Below the pieces are notes generated by a model. The model saw only the letters and a program-made list of their open reading frames with translations, was not told the origin of the DNA and did no database searches. 64,000 nt of DNA from Flavobacterium panici (GTDB lineage Bacteria; Bacteroidota; Bacteroidia; Flavobacteriales; Flavobacteriaceae): assembly GCF_903819335.1 (NCBI RefSeq), contig NZ_CAIJDE010000050.1, forward strand, positions 62,001-126,000, read 5' to 3'. Made by a program: the position numbers and the translations under genes. Shown in pieces: positions 17,947 to 27,213 of the stretch (its first letter is position 1; each line of letters starts with the position of its first letter).

Positions 17947-18900
17947 TTATTTAAAGAAACTATCGACGAATTCATATTTATTAAAGACTTGTAAATCTTC
18001 AATTCCTTCGCCAACACCAATATATTTAACCGGAATTTGAAACTGATCTGAAATACCAATTACTACACCGCCTTTTGCTGTTCCGTCTAATTTTGTTACT
18101 GCTAATGAAGTTACTTCTGTCGCAGCTGTAAATTGTTTCGCTTGTTCAAAAGCATTTTGACCTGTTGAACCGTCTAAAACTAGAAGCACGTCGTGCGGCG
18201 CATCAGCAACCACTTTCTGCATAACACGTTTTACTTTCGTAAGTTCGTTCATCAAATTGATTTTATTATGCAAACGTCCGGCAGTATCAATAATTACAAC
18301 ATCAGCATTTTGAGCCACCGCAGACTGCAAAGTATCAAAAGCCACAGAAGCTGGATCGCTTCCCATATTTTGTTTTACGATTGGAACGCCTACACGATCC
18401 GCCCAAACTTGTAACTGATCGATAGCAGCGGCACGGAAAGTATCGGCAGCACCTAAAACCACTTTATAACCGGCTTTTTTAAACTGATAAGCCAGTTTAC
18501 CAATTGTTGTAGTTTTTCCAACACCATTAACTCCCACAACCATTAAAACGTAAGGTTTTTTATCTTTTGGAATATCAAATTCGGTTGCTTCGCCTGTATT
18601 GGTTTCAGATAATAATCCGCCAATTTCATCACGAAGAATTTGATTTAATTCCTCAGTTCCTAAATATTTATCTTCAGATACACGTTTTTCGATTCTTTCG
18701 ATGATTTTCAATGTTGTATTTACACCAACATCTGAAGCTACCAAAACTTCTTCAAGATTATCTAAAACATCATCATCGACTTTAGATTTTCCTGCAACAG
18801 CTTTGCTTAACTTAGAGAAAAAAGTAGTTTTTGTTTTTTCAAGACCTTTATCTAAAGTCTCTTTTTTTTCGGTAGAGAATAATTTTTTAAAAAAACTCAT
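17947..18900 (-). CDS. ftsY: Signal recognition particle receptor FtsY
   Basis: A 317-residue SRP-type GTPase that docks ribosome-SRP complexes at the inner membrane. The N domain (about 1-100) lacks the long acidic A domain of the Escherichia coli protein, as is common in this phylum. The G domain has G1 at 122-130 (VGVNGVGKTT), DTFRAAAIDQL, DTAGR and TKLDGTAKGG. It is separated from the ribosomal-protein operon upstream by a terminator at 19117-19149. A 10-bp hairpin at 18923-18952 lies in its probable leader. It heads an operon with the 59-residue membrane protein and the metalloprotease. Confidence 0.97.
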   Translation of the reverse strand: MSFFKKLFSTEKKETLDKGLEKTKTTFFSKLSKAVAGKSKVDDDVLDNLEEVLVASDVGVNTTLKIIERIEKRVSEDKYLGTEELNQILRDEIGGLLSETNTGEATEFDIPKDKKPYVLMVVGVNGVGKTTTIGKLAYQFKKAGYKVVLGAADTFRAAAIDQLQVWADRVGVPIVKQNMGSDPASVAFDTLQSAVAQNADVVIIDTAGRLHNKINLMNELTKVKRVMQKVVADAPHDVLLVLDGSTGQNAFEQAKQFTAATEVTSLAVTKLDGTAKGGVVIGISDQFQIPVKYIGVGEGIEDLQVFNKYEFVDSFFK

Positions 18901-18922
18901 TTTTTAATTTATTGTTAGTTTT

Positions 18923-18952
18923 AGATTGTTTCTAAGAGCTTTGAAACAATCT
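18923..18952 (-). promoter_or_regulatory. Hairpin in the ftsY leader region
   Basis: AGATTGTTTC (18923-18932) and GAAACAATCT (18943-18952) are perfect complements with a 10-base loop, 23-52 bases upstream of the ftsY ATG. A regulatory role is possible but not shown. Confidence 0.4.
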
Positions 18953-19116
18953 TAATGTTTATAGAATGCCTTTTGTTTTAATTTAACCCCAATTACACGA
19001 TATCCTTCTATTTGTCTTTTTTAAACAAGTAAAGATAAAGAGTCTGATGGGAACAAATGTTTAAAAAAAACACAAATTGATTGGTTTCTATAAAATTTTA
19101 AACAAATATAAAAAAT

Positions 19117-19149
19117 AAAAAAGCTACTTCCGAATGAAAGTAGCTTTTC
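19117..19149 (-). terminator. Terminator after DUF4295
   Basis: An 11-bp stem (AAAAGCTACTT / AAGTAGCTTTT) followed on the minus strand by a T-rich tract lies 19 bases downstream of the DUF4295 stop. It should end the rpmB-rpmG-DUF4295 transcript before ftsY. Confidence 0.85.
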
Positions 19150-19167
19150 TATATATTGTAATTGTAA

Positions 19168-19320
19168 TTATTTCTTTTTCAAGAATTCATCAACTTCTTC
19201 AGGAGCCATAATAGATTCTACGAATGTATATGCGCCAGTTTTAGGAGATTTTACCATTTTGATGGCTTTTGATAATCTCTTAGAAGATGTTTGTAACGAT
19301 GCTACGGTTTTCTTTGCCAT
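19168..19320 (-). CDS. DUF4295 family small protein
   Basis: A 50-residue basic protein (MAKKTVASLQTSSKRLSKAI at the start, FLKKK at the end), read from the ATG at 19318-19320 to the TAA at 19168-19170. It matches the short Bacteroidota family DUF4295, which is found directly after rpmG. Its size, basic charge and location with L28 and L33 suggest a ribosome-associated protein, but that is inferred from position. Confidence 0.93.
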   Translation of the reverse strand: MAKKTVASLQTSSKRLSKAIKMVKSPKTGAYTFVESIMAPEEVDEFLKKK

Positions 19321-19397
19321 GATTCAAATGTTATTTGAAGTTTTTTATAAAACTCTAAATGGCAAAACCATTTGAGATTTACAAAAATCTCTAATTA

Positions 19398-19580
19398 TTA
19401 CTTAATTTCTTTGTGAACAGTTACACGTTTCAAGATTGGATTAAATTTTTTAATCTCTAATCTGTCTGGAGTATTTTTTTTGTTCTTAGTTGTAATATAT
19501 CTAGAAGTTCCCGGAACACCAGAAGTCTTGTGCTCAGTACATTCTAAAATTACCTGGATTCTATTACCTTTCTTTGCCAT
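19398..19580 (-). CDS. rpmG: 50S ribosomal protein L33
   Basis: A 60-residue protein with the typical L33 sequence: MAKKGNRIQVILECTEHKTS, followed by RYITTKNKKNTPDRLEIKKF. It has one cysteine and no zinc-binding CxxC pairs, so it is the zinc-free form. It sits 27 bases after rpmB and 77 bases before DUF4295 on the same strand. Confidence 0.98.
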   Translation of the reverse strand: MAKKGNRIQVILECTEHKTSGVPGTSRYITTKNKKNTPDRLEIKKFNPILKRVTVHKEIK

Positions 19581-19607
19581 CTTGCTATATATTTATTTAG
19601 GAAAAGA

Positions 19608-19844
19608 TTATTTGATAAATCCTTCTGACTGTGCTTTTTTCAAAACAGCAGTGATTCCATTTTTATTAATTGTTTTTATCGTAGATGCTGCTACTCTAAG
19701 AGTAATCCATCTATCTTCTTCTGGAAGATAAAAACGCTTTTTAACTAAGTTTACAGAAAACTTTCTCTTAGTTTTGTTCATAGCGTGAGAAACGTTATTT
19801 CCTACCATCGCTCTTTTACCTGTAAGGTCACAAACTCTTGACAT
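19608..19844 (-). CDS. rpmB: 50S ribosomal protein L28
   Basis: A 78-residue protein with the L28 signature MSRVCDLTGKRAMVGNNVSH and a C-terminal half ending in LKKAQSEGFIK. One Cys is present but no zinc CxxC pairs. It begins the run rpmB-rpmG-DUF4295. The gap from the cinA stop is 71 bases, so the ribosomal genes may be co-transcribed with cinA or have their own promoter; no strong -7 box is visible. Confidence 0.98.
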   Translation of the reverse strand: MSRVCDLTGKRAMVGNNVSHAMNKTKRKFSVNLVKKRFYLPEEDRWITLRVAASTIKTINKNGITAVLKKAQSEGFIK

Positions 19845-19915
19845 TATACTTATCTTTTATCGTTATTCAAAATCAGGGTGCAAAGAAAAGAAAAATAAAC
19901 CATTGTAGCAAAAAA

Positions 19916-21169
19916 TTATTGCACAATTTTTAAAATTTCTTTTTGTAATATTTCTAAACTCTTAATAGTTGCTCTATCTATCACTTTTTCACGTGGTTGG
20001 CCAAAGTTAAATTCTTCTGTAATTACTCCCTCTGGTGTAGCCAAAGCGATAAAAACAGCACCAATTTCAGCATTTGAGTCTCCTTTTGACGGACCAGCGT
20101 TCCCGGTTGTCGCGATTGCATAGTCGGTTTTTAGTATATCTTTCACATTCAAAGCCATAGCCGCTGCAACCTCAGCACTTACTACCGAAAATTGATCTAT
20201 TAAATCTTGCGACACGCCCAAAACATTGACCTTCGCTTCTGTCGCATACGAAACCACACTTCCTTTAAAATATCTTGACGCTCCCTGCACAGATGATAAA
20301 AGCGAAGCAATTTTTCCTCCAGTGCAGCTTTCTGCTGTAGAAATCGTTTTGTTATTTTTAGCCAGCAATTTACCCACTACGGTTTCAATCGTTTCATTTT
20401 CTTCATAACCCACTATAATATCATGAATTATAGCATCTAATGATTGCACATTTTCTTCGATTGCTTTTTCTAATTCTTCTTTATCTGTTCCGCGGGCGGT
20501 CATACGCAAGCGAACTCGTCCGGGATTTGGCAGATACGCCAGTTTGATAAATTCAGGCAGATTATTTTCCCAGTTTTCAATACGTTCTGCGACTAAACTT
20601 TCGCCCTGACCGTACGTTAAAATGGTTTTATGAATAATATAAGGACGTTTATATTCTTTTACAATTTTTGGAATTATCTCATTTTCTACCAGATATTTCA
20701 TTTCATACGGAACACCCGGAAGCGAAACAAATACGGTATTTTCCTTTTTCATCCACATTCCCGGCGCAGTCCCCATTTTATTATGAAGAACGGTGCATTT
20801 TGAAGGAACAAGAGCCTGATCTTTATTTAGCTGTGAAATTGGTCTTTTATAAAACCCTTCTATAAGTTCTGTTACGTGAGCCAGAACTTCGGGATTTACA
20901 ACCAGCTGATCATCAAAATAATCACAGAAAGTCTTTTTGGTGATATCGTCTTTTGTCGGACCTAAACCTCCGGTAATAATGACTATATCAACTTTGTTTT
21001 GCAGCTGTGCAAAAGTGTTTAAAATATGCTGTTTGTCATCACTTATTGAAATCATTTCATAAGTCTCGACACCTATTCGATCCAGTTCTTTGGCTATAAA
21101 ATTTGAATTTGTATCTACAATTTGACCAATTAAAATCTCATCTCCAATGGTAACTATTGTTGCTTTCAT
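19916..21169 (-). CDS. cinA: CinA-family nicotinamide mononucleotide deamidase-related protein
   Basis: A 417-residue two-domain protein. The N-terminal COG1058/MoCF-like domain (about 1-170) opens with MKATIVTIGDEILIGQIVDT and contains TGGLGPTKDDITKK. The C-terminal amidohydrolase domain (about 255-415) has the TAESCTGGKIASLLS motif and the TTGNAGPSKGDSN block. This arrangement is the full-length CinA, linked to pyridine-nucleotide salvage (ADP-ribose pyrophosphatase and NMN deamidase activities in characterised members). The historical link to competence is not supported by anything here. Confidence 0.95.
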   Translation of the reverse strand: MKATIVTIGDEILIGQIVDTNSNFIAKELDRIGVETYEMISISDDKQHILNTFAQLQNKVDIVIITGGLGPTKDDITKKTFCDYFDDQLVVNPEVLAHVTELIEGFYKRPISQLNKDQALVPSKCTVLHNKMGTAPGMWMKKENTVFVSLPGVPYEMKYLVENEIIPKIVKEYKRPYIIHKTILTYGQGESLVAERIENWENNLPEFIKLAYLPNPGRVRLRMTARGTDKEELEKAIEENVQSLDAIIHDIIVGYEENETIETVVGKLLAKNNKTISTAESCTGGKIASLLSSVQGASRYFKGSVVSYATEAKVNVLGVSQDLIDQFSVVSAEVAAAMALNVKDILKTDYAIATTGNAGPSKGDSNAEIGAVFIALATPEGVITEEFNFGQPREKVIDRATIKSLEILQKEILKIVQ

Positions 21170-21325
21170 AGTATTAAAAGTTTTACTTATAAAGGTATAA
21201 GTTTATTTATGAAGTAGGATTGCGGAAATGATTTGAGGCAGAAAAATTTAAAAGATAATTTCTTTTATCTTTTAATAAGAAGTTAAAAACCAGAAAAATG
21301 GATTGAAATAAAATTAAAAAAAATG

Positions 21326-21355
21326 ATTCCGCTTTTCAGTTTAAAAAAGCGGAAT
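21326..21355 (-). terminator. Terminator of the Hpt/FAH operon
   Basis: ATTCCGCTTTT and AAAAGCGGAAT form an 11-bp stem, ending 11 bases downstream of the Hpt gene's stop codon at 21366. An A/T-rich tail follows on the minus strand. Confidence 0.8.
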
Positions 21356-21365
21356 TATATGAATT

Positions 21366-21710
21366 TTAGACGTCAAAATCTTTTTTGATTTCTTTAATTG
21401 CGTCTTTTACCTGCACTTTTATACTTTTAAAAGTCTCGATAATATCTTTTTTCTTTCCTTCTGCTTTTGTCCACGCTTCGACTTGCAGGATTTCTTCAAA
21501 TGCAACATTCAACCCCATTAAGTCTAATGTAGGTTTAATTTTATGCGCATACGAATAAGCGTATTTATGATCCTTTTTCTTAATTCCTTCTTTGATTTGT
21601 TTCAAATCCTCGGGAACCTCTGTAACAAATAATTTTAGAATTTCGTTTACAAATTCGGGGTCATTGTCTGAAAGCGCATACACTTTCGAAAGATTATACT
21701 TTAAAGCCAT
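21366..21710 (-). CDS. Histidine-containing phosphotransfer (Hpt) domain protein
   Basis: A 114-residue all-helical protein with the Hpt motif AHKIKPTLDLMG; the phosphoacceptor is H56. The length fits a stand-alone Hpt module that relays phosphate between a hybrid kinase and a response regulator. Partners are not adjacent. Its start codon shares one base with the stop of the upstream FAH-family gene, so translation is coupled although no functional link is obvious. Confidence 0.9.
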   Translation of the reverse strand: MALKYNLSKVYALSDNDPEFVNEILKLFVTEVPEDLKQIKEGIKKKDHKYAYSYAHKIKPTLDLMGLNVAFEEILQVEAWTKAEGKKKDIIETFKSIKVQVKDAIKEIKKDFDV

Positions 21711-22321
21711 TATTTTACTTGTATTCTGAATAATTTTTTATCTTCTAAAAAGCCTTCCAAAACATCATTTGGTTTTACCGGCGCAACACCCGCAGGTGTT
21801 CCTGTAAAAATAATATCTCCAATTTTTAAGGTAAAAAACTGAGAAACATAAGAAACCAATTCATCAATTTTCCAAAGCATAAAACTCGTATTTCCTTTTT
21901 GAACTGTTTCAGAATTATTTTTGAGCTCAAACGTAAGATTTTCTAATGAAACAAAATCACTTTTTGGTAAAAAATCTCCAATTACTGCTGAACCGTCAAA
22001 TGCTTTTGCTTTTTCCCAAGGCAGTCCTTTTGCTTTTAATTTATCTTGTAAATCTCTGGCAGTAAAATCAATACCTACACTAATATCGTCATAATATTTA
22101 TGTGCAAACTTAGGCTCAATATACTTTCCAACCTTATTAATTTTCACAATTATTTCTAATTCGTGATGAACTTCCTCAGAAAATTCCGGAATTACAAACG
22201 GATGCTGCTTCAACAAAACCGCCGAATCCGGCTTCATAAAAACCACAGGCTCATCTGGACGTTCGTTTTTTAATTCTTCAATATGATTGGTATAATTTCT
22301 ACCGATGCAAATGATCTTCAT
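21710..22321 (-). CDS. Fumarylacetoacetate hydrolase family protein
   Basis: A 203-residue protein of the FAH superfamily, opening MKIICIGRNYTNHIEEL and containing HHELEIIVKI, where the glutamates bind the divalent metal, KAFDGSAVIGDF and the late FTGTPAGVAPV signature. The short form corresponds to FAHD1-like acylpyruvase/oxaloacetate decarboxylase enzymes, but the exact substrate is not certain. It precedes the Hpt gene in a two-gene unit. Confidence 0.93.
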   Translation of the reverse strand: MKIICIGRNYTNHIEELKNERPDEPVVFMKPDSAVLLKQHPFVIPEFSEEVHHELEIIVKINKVGKYIEPKFAHKYYDDISVGIDFTARDLQDKLKAKGLPWEKAKAFDGSAVIGDFLPKSDFVSLENLTFELKNNSETVQKGNTSFMLWKIDELVSYVSQFFTLKIGDIIFTGTPAGVAPVKPNDVLEGFLEDKKLFRIQVK

Positions 22322-22322
22322 T

Positions 22323-22415
22323 ATTTTTAGTTTTCAGTCACAGTTTTTCAGTCGCCGTCTTCACTAATACAAAATCAGTTTCAGCATAAAACTGAACACT
22401 GAGACTGCGACTGAG
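22323..22415. repeat. CAGTCGCAGT-type inverted repeat, copy A
   Basis: Left words TTTTCAGTCACAGT and TTTTTCAGTCGCCGTC pair imperfectly with right words ACTGAACACTGAGACTGCG and ACTGAGAAC. The same vocabulary occurs at 34764-35270 and 44091-44257. It fills the gap between the exonuclease and FAH genes. Confidence 0.75.
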
Positions 22416-22418
22416 AAC

Positions 22419-23189
22419 TTATTTTGTGTTTAATTTTCTCAATTTAATTCCTGTCAAAACTTTTTTAGTGTACAAAGGAAAATCGGCATTTTGAATCCAG
22501 CTGAAATATCCTGGTTCTGTTTCCAGTACTTTTAAAACTTTTGCCCCTTTGTGTTTTCCGAAAGTAAAAATTTCTTCGTCGTCTTTATCAAAAGCAATCA
22601 TTCCGGCAAAATCGGCGATTTTTTTACGGGTTGTAAATTCAGATAATGATTTCATGTCATTTTCCAGTTCAGGATAACGATCTAACTGCGCTTTCAAAAT
22701 CTCGTAGGTTGCCATCGTATCTGCTTCTGCAGAGTGTGCATTTTCAAGACTTTTTCCGCAGTAAAACTTCAAAGCAGCACTTAAAGTACGTTCTTCCATT
22801 TTATGAAAAATAGTCTGAACATCTACCGAAACTTTATTTTTCATATCAAAATCGACTCCGGCGCGCAGTAATTCTTCTGCTAATAACGGAATATCAAAAC
22901 GATCTGAATTAAAACCTCCCAAATCACTGTCTTTTATCATATTATGAACCAGCGGTGCCAATTCCGCAAAAGTAGGCTCGTTGGCTACTTTTTCGTCAGT
23001 AATTCCGTGAACAGCTGTTGTTTGTGGAGGAATTGGAATCGTGGGATTAACCAGCCAGGTTTTACTTTCTTTATTTCCGTTTGGAAAAACTTTAAATATC
23101 GAAATTTCTACTATTCGATCTTTACCGATGTCAATTCCAGTTGTTTCAAGATCAAAAAAGCAGATTGGTTTGTTAAGTTTTAATTCCAT
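22419..23189 (-). CDS. 3'-5' exonuclease, DnaQ/DEDDh type
   Basis: A 256-residue protein. The exonuclease domain (1-170) has the ExoI motif with D13 and E15 (FFDLETTGIDIG), ExoII around GFNSDRFDIPLLAEELL, and ExoIIIe with H and D in HSAEADTMATYEIL. A C-terminal segment of about 60 residues has the FGKHKGAKVLKVL motif seen in a family of Bacteroidota exonucleases. It may act in DNA repair or proofreading; it is not necessarily the polymerase III epsilon subunit. Confidence 0.92.
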   Translation of the reverse strand: MELKLNKPICFFDLETTGIDIGKDRIVEISIFKVFPNGNKESKTWLVNPTIPIPPQTTAVHGITDEKVANEPTFAELAPLVHNMIKDSDLGGFNSDRFDIPLLAEELLRAGVDFDMKNKVSVDVQTIFHKMEERTLSAALKFYCGKSLENAHSAEADTMATYEILKAQLDRYPELENDMKSLSEFTTRKKIADFAGMIAFDKDDEEIFTFGKHKGAKVLKVLETEPGYFSWIQNADFPLYTKKVLTGIKLRKLNTK

Positions 23190-23209
23190 TTTTAATTTTT
23201 ATAAGATTA

Positions 23210-23217
23210 CAAATGTA
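23210..23217 (-). promoter_or_regulatory. -7 promoter box for the exonuclease gene
   Basis: The minus-strand reading is TACATTTG, a match to TAnnTTTG, 21 bases upstream of the ATG at 23189. Confidence 0.6.
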
Positions 23218-23341
23218 ATTTTTTAATGCCAAAGTTCCCGCCCAAATTTCTATTTTTTTGACCAAAATTGGCTTTTTTTGTTGGTTTTGCATTCAAAATT
23301 AAACCAAAATAAGTCTCTTTTCTGTTTTTCTTATAAACGAA

Positions 23342-23375
23342 AAAACCCGAAAAACTTTTCAATTTTTCGGGTTTT
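23342..23375 (-). terminator. Terminator of the E2 gene
   Basis: A 13-bp perfect stem, AAAACCCGAAAAA with TTTTTCGGGTTTT, with an 8-base loop and a T tract on both strands. It ends 20 bases downstream of the E2 stop codon. Confidence 0.9.
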
Positions 23376-23395
23376 AAATTTTATTTATGAATCGA

Positions 23396-24754
23396 TTAGA
23401 AATCTCTGTCTACATCAAAAGCTTCTAAATATTCTGCTACTCTTTTTACAAAACTTCCTCCTAATGCTCCGTCAACAACTCTGTGATCGTAAGAATGCGA
23501 TAAGAACATTTTTTGACGGATTCCGATAAAATCTCCTTCCGGAGTTTCAATAACCGCAGGAACTTTACGAATTGCTCCAAGAGCTAAAATACCCACTTGT
23601 GGCTGATTGATAATTGGCGTTCCAAAAACACTTCCAAAAGTTCCAACATTTGTAACGGTGTAAGTTCCGCCTTGTGTATCGTCTGGTTTTAGTTTTCCGG
23701 CTTTTGCACGGTTTCCTAAATCGTTTACCGCTTTAGCCATTCCAACAAGGTTTAACTGATCTGCATTTTTAATTACAGGAACAATTAAATTTCCGTTTGG
23801 TAGCGCTGCCGCCATTCCTAAATTGATATTTTTCTTTTTGATGATGTATTCGCCATCAACAGAAATATTCATTCCAGGGAAATCTTTTAAAGCTTTTGCA
23901 ACCGCTTCCATCATAATTGGTGTAAAAGTCAGCTTCTCGCCTTCTCTCTTTTCAAAAGCCGTTTTAACTTTATCTCTCCATTTTACAATGTTCGTTACGT
24001 CAACTTCAATAAATGACTGAACGTGAGCCGAAGTTTGTACAGAAGCCACCATGTAACCAGAAATCAGTTTACGCATTCTGTCCATTTCGATGATTTCATC
24101 ACCGCCATTTACAGAAACCGGAACTGCCTGCTGGCTTTTTTGAACTACTTGTTCTGGCGCTTTCGCAGTTTCAACAGCTGGTTTTGGAGTTTCAACCACT
24201 GCTTTTGGTGCTTGCTCAACTACTTTTGGAGCCTGAACAATTCCTGCTTTGCGGTCTTCTATATATTTTAAAATATCATCTTTCGTTACTCGGCTGTCTT
24301 TTCCTGAACCTTGAATATTATCCAATTCAGCAAGAGAAATACCTTCTTCTTTTGCAATATTTTTTACTAAAGGAGAAAGGAATTTTTCAGATCCGGAAAA
24401 ATCCTGAGGAGCAGCAACTTCTTCTTTTACTGCTTCAATTGTTTTTTCGATTTCTACAGCTTCTGCAGGAGCAGCAGTTTCTACAGCTGGAGTTGCAGCC
24501 GGCGCATCACCACCTTCAGTTTCGATAATTGCAATAGTCTGCCCTACCTGAACTAAATCATCTTTGCCAAATAATTGTTCAACTAAAATTCCAGATACTT
24601 CACTTGGCACTTCACTGTCAACTTTATCAGTTGCAATTTCCAGTACAGCTTCATCAGCTTCAATTTTGTCTCCCACTTCTTTCAACCAGTTAGTAATGGT
24701 TGCTTCAGCGACGCTCTCTCCCATTTTAGGAAGCTTTAATTCAAATCTTGCCAT
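23396..24754 (-). CDS. 2-oxo acid dehydrogenase E2 (dihydrolipoamide acyltransferase)
   Basis: A 452-residue E2 protein. The lipoyl domain (1-80) carries the lipoylated K44 in EIATDKVDSEVPS. An Ala/Pro/Glu-rich linker follows, then a peripheral subunit-binding domain (about 125-160; FLSPLVKNIAKEEG), a second linker, and the catalytic domain (about 220-452) with H424 and D428 in HSYDHRVVDGALGG. The lone position and sequence suit a branched-chain or general 2-oxo acid dehydrogenase complex rather than the pyruvate complex, but the E1/E3 partners are not here so the substrate is left open. Confidence 0.93.
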   Translation of the reverse strand: MARFELKLPKMGESVAEATITNWLKEVGDKIEADEAVLEIATDKVDSEVPSEVSGILVEQLFGKDDLVQVGQTIAIIETEGGDAPAATPAVETAAPAEAVEIEKTIEAVKEEVAAPQDFSGSEKFLSPLVKNIAKEEGISLAELDNIQGSGKDSRVTKDDILKYIEDRKAGIVQAPKVVEQAPKAVVETPKPAVETAKAPEQVVQKSQQAVPVSVNGGDEIIEMDRMRKLISGYMVASVQTSAHVQSFIEVDVTNIVKWRDKVKTAFEKREGEKLTFTPIMMEAVAKALKDFPGMNISVDGEYIIKKKNINLGMAAALPNGNLIVPVIKNADQLNLVGMAKAVNDLGNRAKAGKLKPDDTQGGTYTVTNVGTFGSVFGTPIINQPQVGILALGAIRKVPAVIETPEGDFIGIRQKMFLSHSYDHRVVDGALGGSFVKRVAEYLEAFDVDRDF

Positions 24755-24837
24755 ATTATTATTCTAAAGGGTGATTTTGATTTTCTGATTGCGAAATTAC
24801 TGAAAAATTTAAATATAAATTACACTTAATATAATTT

Positions 24838-26001
24838 TTACTGAATTTTTCTGATTTGCCCCCTGTCGTTTCTTGAATTACTTCCAATAATAAAATTGGT
24901 GTTTTTGGGGAAAATCTTAAAAGTAATGTTCTTATCTTTAAGAGTTTCTATGATATTGATACATTTTTTGAATGAAACATAGTGATTATCCAAAATGATC
25001 TCTGCCTTTTTTCCCTTTAAAATCAGCGACGAATTTACCATTTTTTCTTTTTTGAAATCTAAAAAACTAACTTTATTTTCCAAAATCGAAGCCAACTTTT
25101 CAGACAAATTCTCATTTTCAGAGTATAAAATATAACTTTCCGGCAACAGTTTTATTTTAGGTTTTCCCTGAAACATTTTTACAAATGAAAAAAAACAGGT
25201 TCCAACCTGAATGAAAAAGCTAAAAAACCATGATTTTTTAAAATGCTTTTGGTAGAAAAAATTCATTGCATCCTGAAAACGTTTCATATACAATTCATCT
25301 TTAACGGTACTTTCTCCTTTATAGTGTAAAACGGTTGTTTCGTGAAAATAATAATTAGATTTCTTTAATAAAAGTGCCCTGTAAGACAAATCAATATCAT
25401 CTGCATACATAAAGCAGTTTTCATCAAAGCCATTTAATTTTTGGTATAAATCTTTTTCCAAAAACATAAAAGCACCTACAAGAATCTCCACTTTTCCGGT
25501 TTGATTTTCATTTAAATGCCGTGCATAATATTGATTAAAAAGATTCCATTTTGGAAATATTTTATACAAACCAAAGATTTTGGTAAAAGCCACCCACGGC
25601 GATGGAATGCCGCGTTTACTTTCTGGCAGGAAACTTCCGGTTCCGTCAATTAATTTACAGCCAATAATTCCTAAATCCTGTTTTTCTTCGGCGAAAGCCA
25701 AAATCTTGGTAAATGTATCTTCGGCAACAACGGTGTCGGGATTTAAAATACAGATATATTTTCCGCTGGCTTGTTCAACCGCAATATTATTTCCTTTTGG
25801 AAAACCAAAATTTTCCTGGTTTTGAATCAATTTTACTTCAGGAAATCTCGTTTTTATCATTAAACAGCTGTCGTCAGATGAATTATTATCGATAACAATA
25901 ATTTCGGCATTAAGACCGGCAATTGCTTCCTGAACACTTAAAACACATTGTTCCAGAAAGTAACGCACATTATAATTAAGAATGACAACCGATAATTGCA
26001 T
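24838..26001 (-). CDS. Family 2 glycosyltransferase
   Basis: A 387-residue protein with a GT-A fold domain (about 1-250): QLSVVILNYNVRYFLEQC, IIVIDNNSSDDS, and the DxD-like ADDIDLSYR region. A hydrophobic stretch near FFSFFIQVGTCFFSFV may associate with the membrane, and a C-terminal tail of about 100 residues follows. Relatives transfer rhamnose or other sugars in cell-surface polysaccharide synthesis; the acceptor here is unknown. It is 31 bases downstream of the Omp85-like gene on the same strand. Confidence 0.88.
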   Translation of the reverse strand: MQLSVVILNYNVRYFLEQCVLSVQEAIAGLNAEIIVIDNNSSDDSCLMIKTRFPEVKLIQNQENFGFPKGNNIAVEQASGKYICILNPDTVVAEDTFTKILAFAEEKQDLGIIGCKLIDGTGSFLPESKRGIPSPWVAFTKIFGLYKIFPKWNLFNQYYARHLNENQTGKVEILVGAFMFLEKDLYQKLNGFDENCFMYADDIDLSYRALLLKKSNYYFHETTVLHYKGESTVKDELYMKRFQDAMNFFYQKHFKKSWFFSFFIQVGTCFFSFVKMFQGKPKIKLLPESYILYSENENLSEKLASILENKVSFLDFKKEKMVNSSLILKGKKAEIILDNHYVSFKKCINIIETLKDKNITFKIFPKNTNFIIGSNSRNDRGQIRKIQ

Positions 26002-26031
26002 TGAAATTTTTGTAATTGATTTTGGGGAAAG

Positions 26032-27213
26032 TTAGAAATTTTCGGCCAAACCTAATCGCAATGACCAATCGTTTTTACTAATTCCGTAATCAAGCACTAA
26101 ATTACTGTTGTTTTTCTTGTTCCATTTAATGCGTAATCCGGTTCCAACGGCGGGATTCCATTTTTTAAATTGATAGGTATCTAACTTTGAAACAGAAGAA
26201 ACGTTGGTAAAAAATACAGCGCCCCAAAAACCGTTTTTTGAAATATCAGTTCGGTATTCGGTTTCAAAATAAATCAGCACATTACTGCGAAATCTGTTTC
26301 GGGTAAAGCCACGTCCGGTTCTTCCATCGCGATCCCAGCCAATACTTGGCAGATCTAAATAATGTGGTTTTCCACCAAAAGTTGACCAATAAAAAGCTCT
26401 GTAGGCTAAAACCCGATGTTTGTATTTATGAAAAGAATGGTATTTGCGGGCATCAAAATAAATCGAATTCCATTTTTTGCCTTCCACTCCGCTTGTATTG
26501 ATTCGGTAATCTGCTTCGACGTATAAACCTTGTTCAGGATTTACATTGTTTTCTCTGGAATCATAAAGTCCCTGAATGGCAACTCCGAAGGAACTTTCGT
26601 TAGAGAAATCGCCGTTCATATATTTAGAATAATCAGTTTCTTCATCGATATACGATTCTTCAGAAATATTCTGATAATTATCAAACAATAAACCTAATCC
26701 TAATCGATAATTCCCGATTATTTTTCGGGTTGCAAACTGGTAAAAACGCCATTGCTGGTAATCCAGAGTTGACATTTTTTTATCTGTATTATGTCCGCCG
26801 AGACCGTACGTATCCTGAGGATAAATCATATAGCGATAATCACCTATAAAATTCCAGTAATTATCTTTCGTGTATATATAAGTTTGAATGGGGAAAACAT
26901 ATTGTTTGGTAAAACTAAAATAAGGCGAAAATGAAACCTGGGACATTTTGGTCGTATTGCTGTCACCCAAATAAAAAGTAGTTAAAAAAGAAACTACCAA
27001 ACCGGCATTTTTATTGGCATCGATTGGAACGGGAAGCAATGAAAATGCTATTTTTTTATCCTGATTTTTTCGTAACGAATCGTTTTTATTAAAGAGCTTG
27101 TACAAAACATCCAGAATATCTTTGTTGTTATTTGAAATGGAGTCGTTTTGGCAATAGCCGAAATGCATTTGAAAAAAGAAAAAGAAACCTAACAGAACCT
27201 TTGCATTTTTCAT
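26032..27213 (-). CDS. Omp85/BamA-like outer-membrane barrel protein (surface antigen D15-like)
   Basis: A 393-residue exported protein (signal peptide to about residue 21). The mature part is predicted to be a beta barrel with alternating aromatic strands (FYWSTFGGKPHYLDLP) and a GRTGRGFTRNRFR loop like the conserved RGF segment of the Omp85 superfamily. It ends in phenylalanine, as outer-membrane proteins do. No POTRA domains are present, so it is a short barrel-only member rather than BamA itself. It likely forms an operon with the glycosyltransferase. Confidence 0.82.
   Translation of the reverse strand: MKNAKVLLGFFFFFQMHFGYCQNDSISNNNKDILDVLYKLFNKNDSLRKNQDKKIAFSLLPVPIDANKNAGLVVSFLTTFYLGDSNTTKMSQVSFSPYFSFTKQYVFPIQTYIYTKDNYWNFIGDYRYMIYPQDTYGLGGHNTDKKMSTLDYQQWRFYQFATRKIIGNYRLGLGLLFDNYQNISEESYIDEETDYSKYMNGDFSNESSFGVAIQGLYDSRENNVNPEQGLYVEADYRINTSGVEGKKWNSIYFDARKYHSFHKYKHRVLAYRAFYWSTFGGKPHYLDLPSIGWDRDGRTGRGFTRNRFRSNVLIYFETEYRTDISKNGFWGAVFFTNVSSVSKLDTYQFKKWNPAVGTGLRIKWNKKNNSNLVLDYGISKNDWSLRLGLAENF

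Noticed and set aside
24184..24528. 114-residue frame on the plus strand
   Set aside because: It is antisense to the Ala/Pro/Glu-rich linker of the E2 gene and is Leu/Gln-rich, as expected of such an antisense frame.
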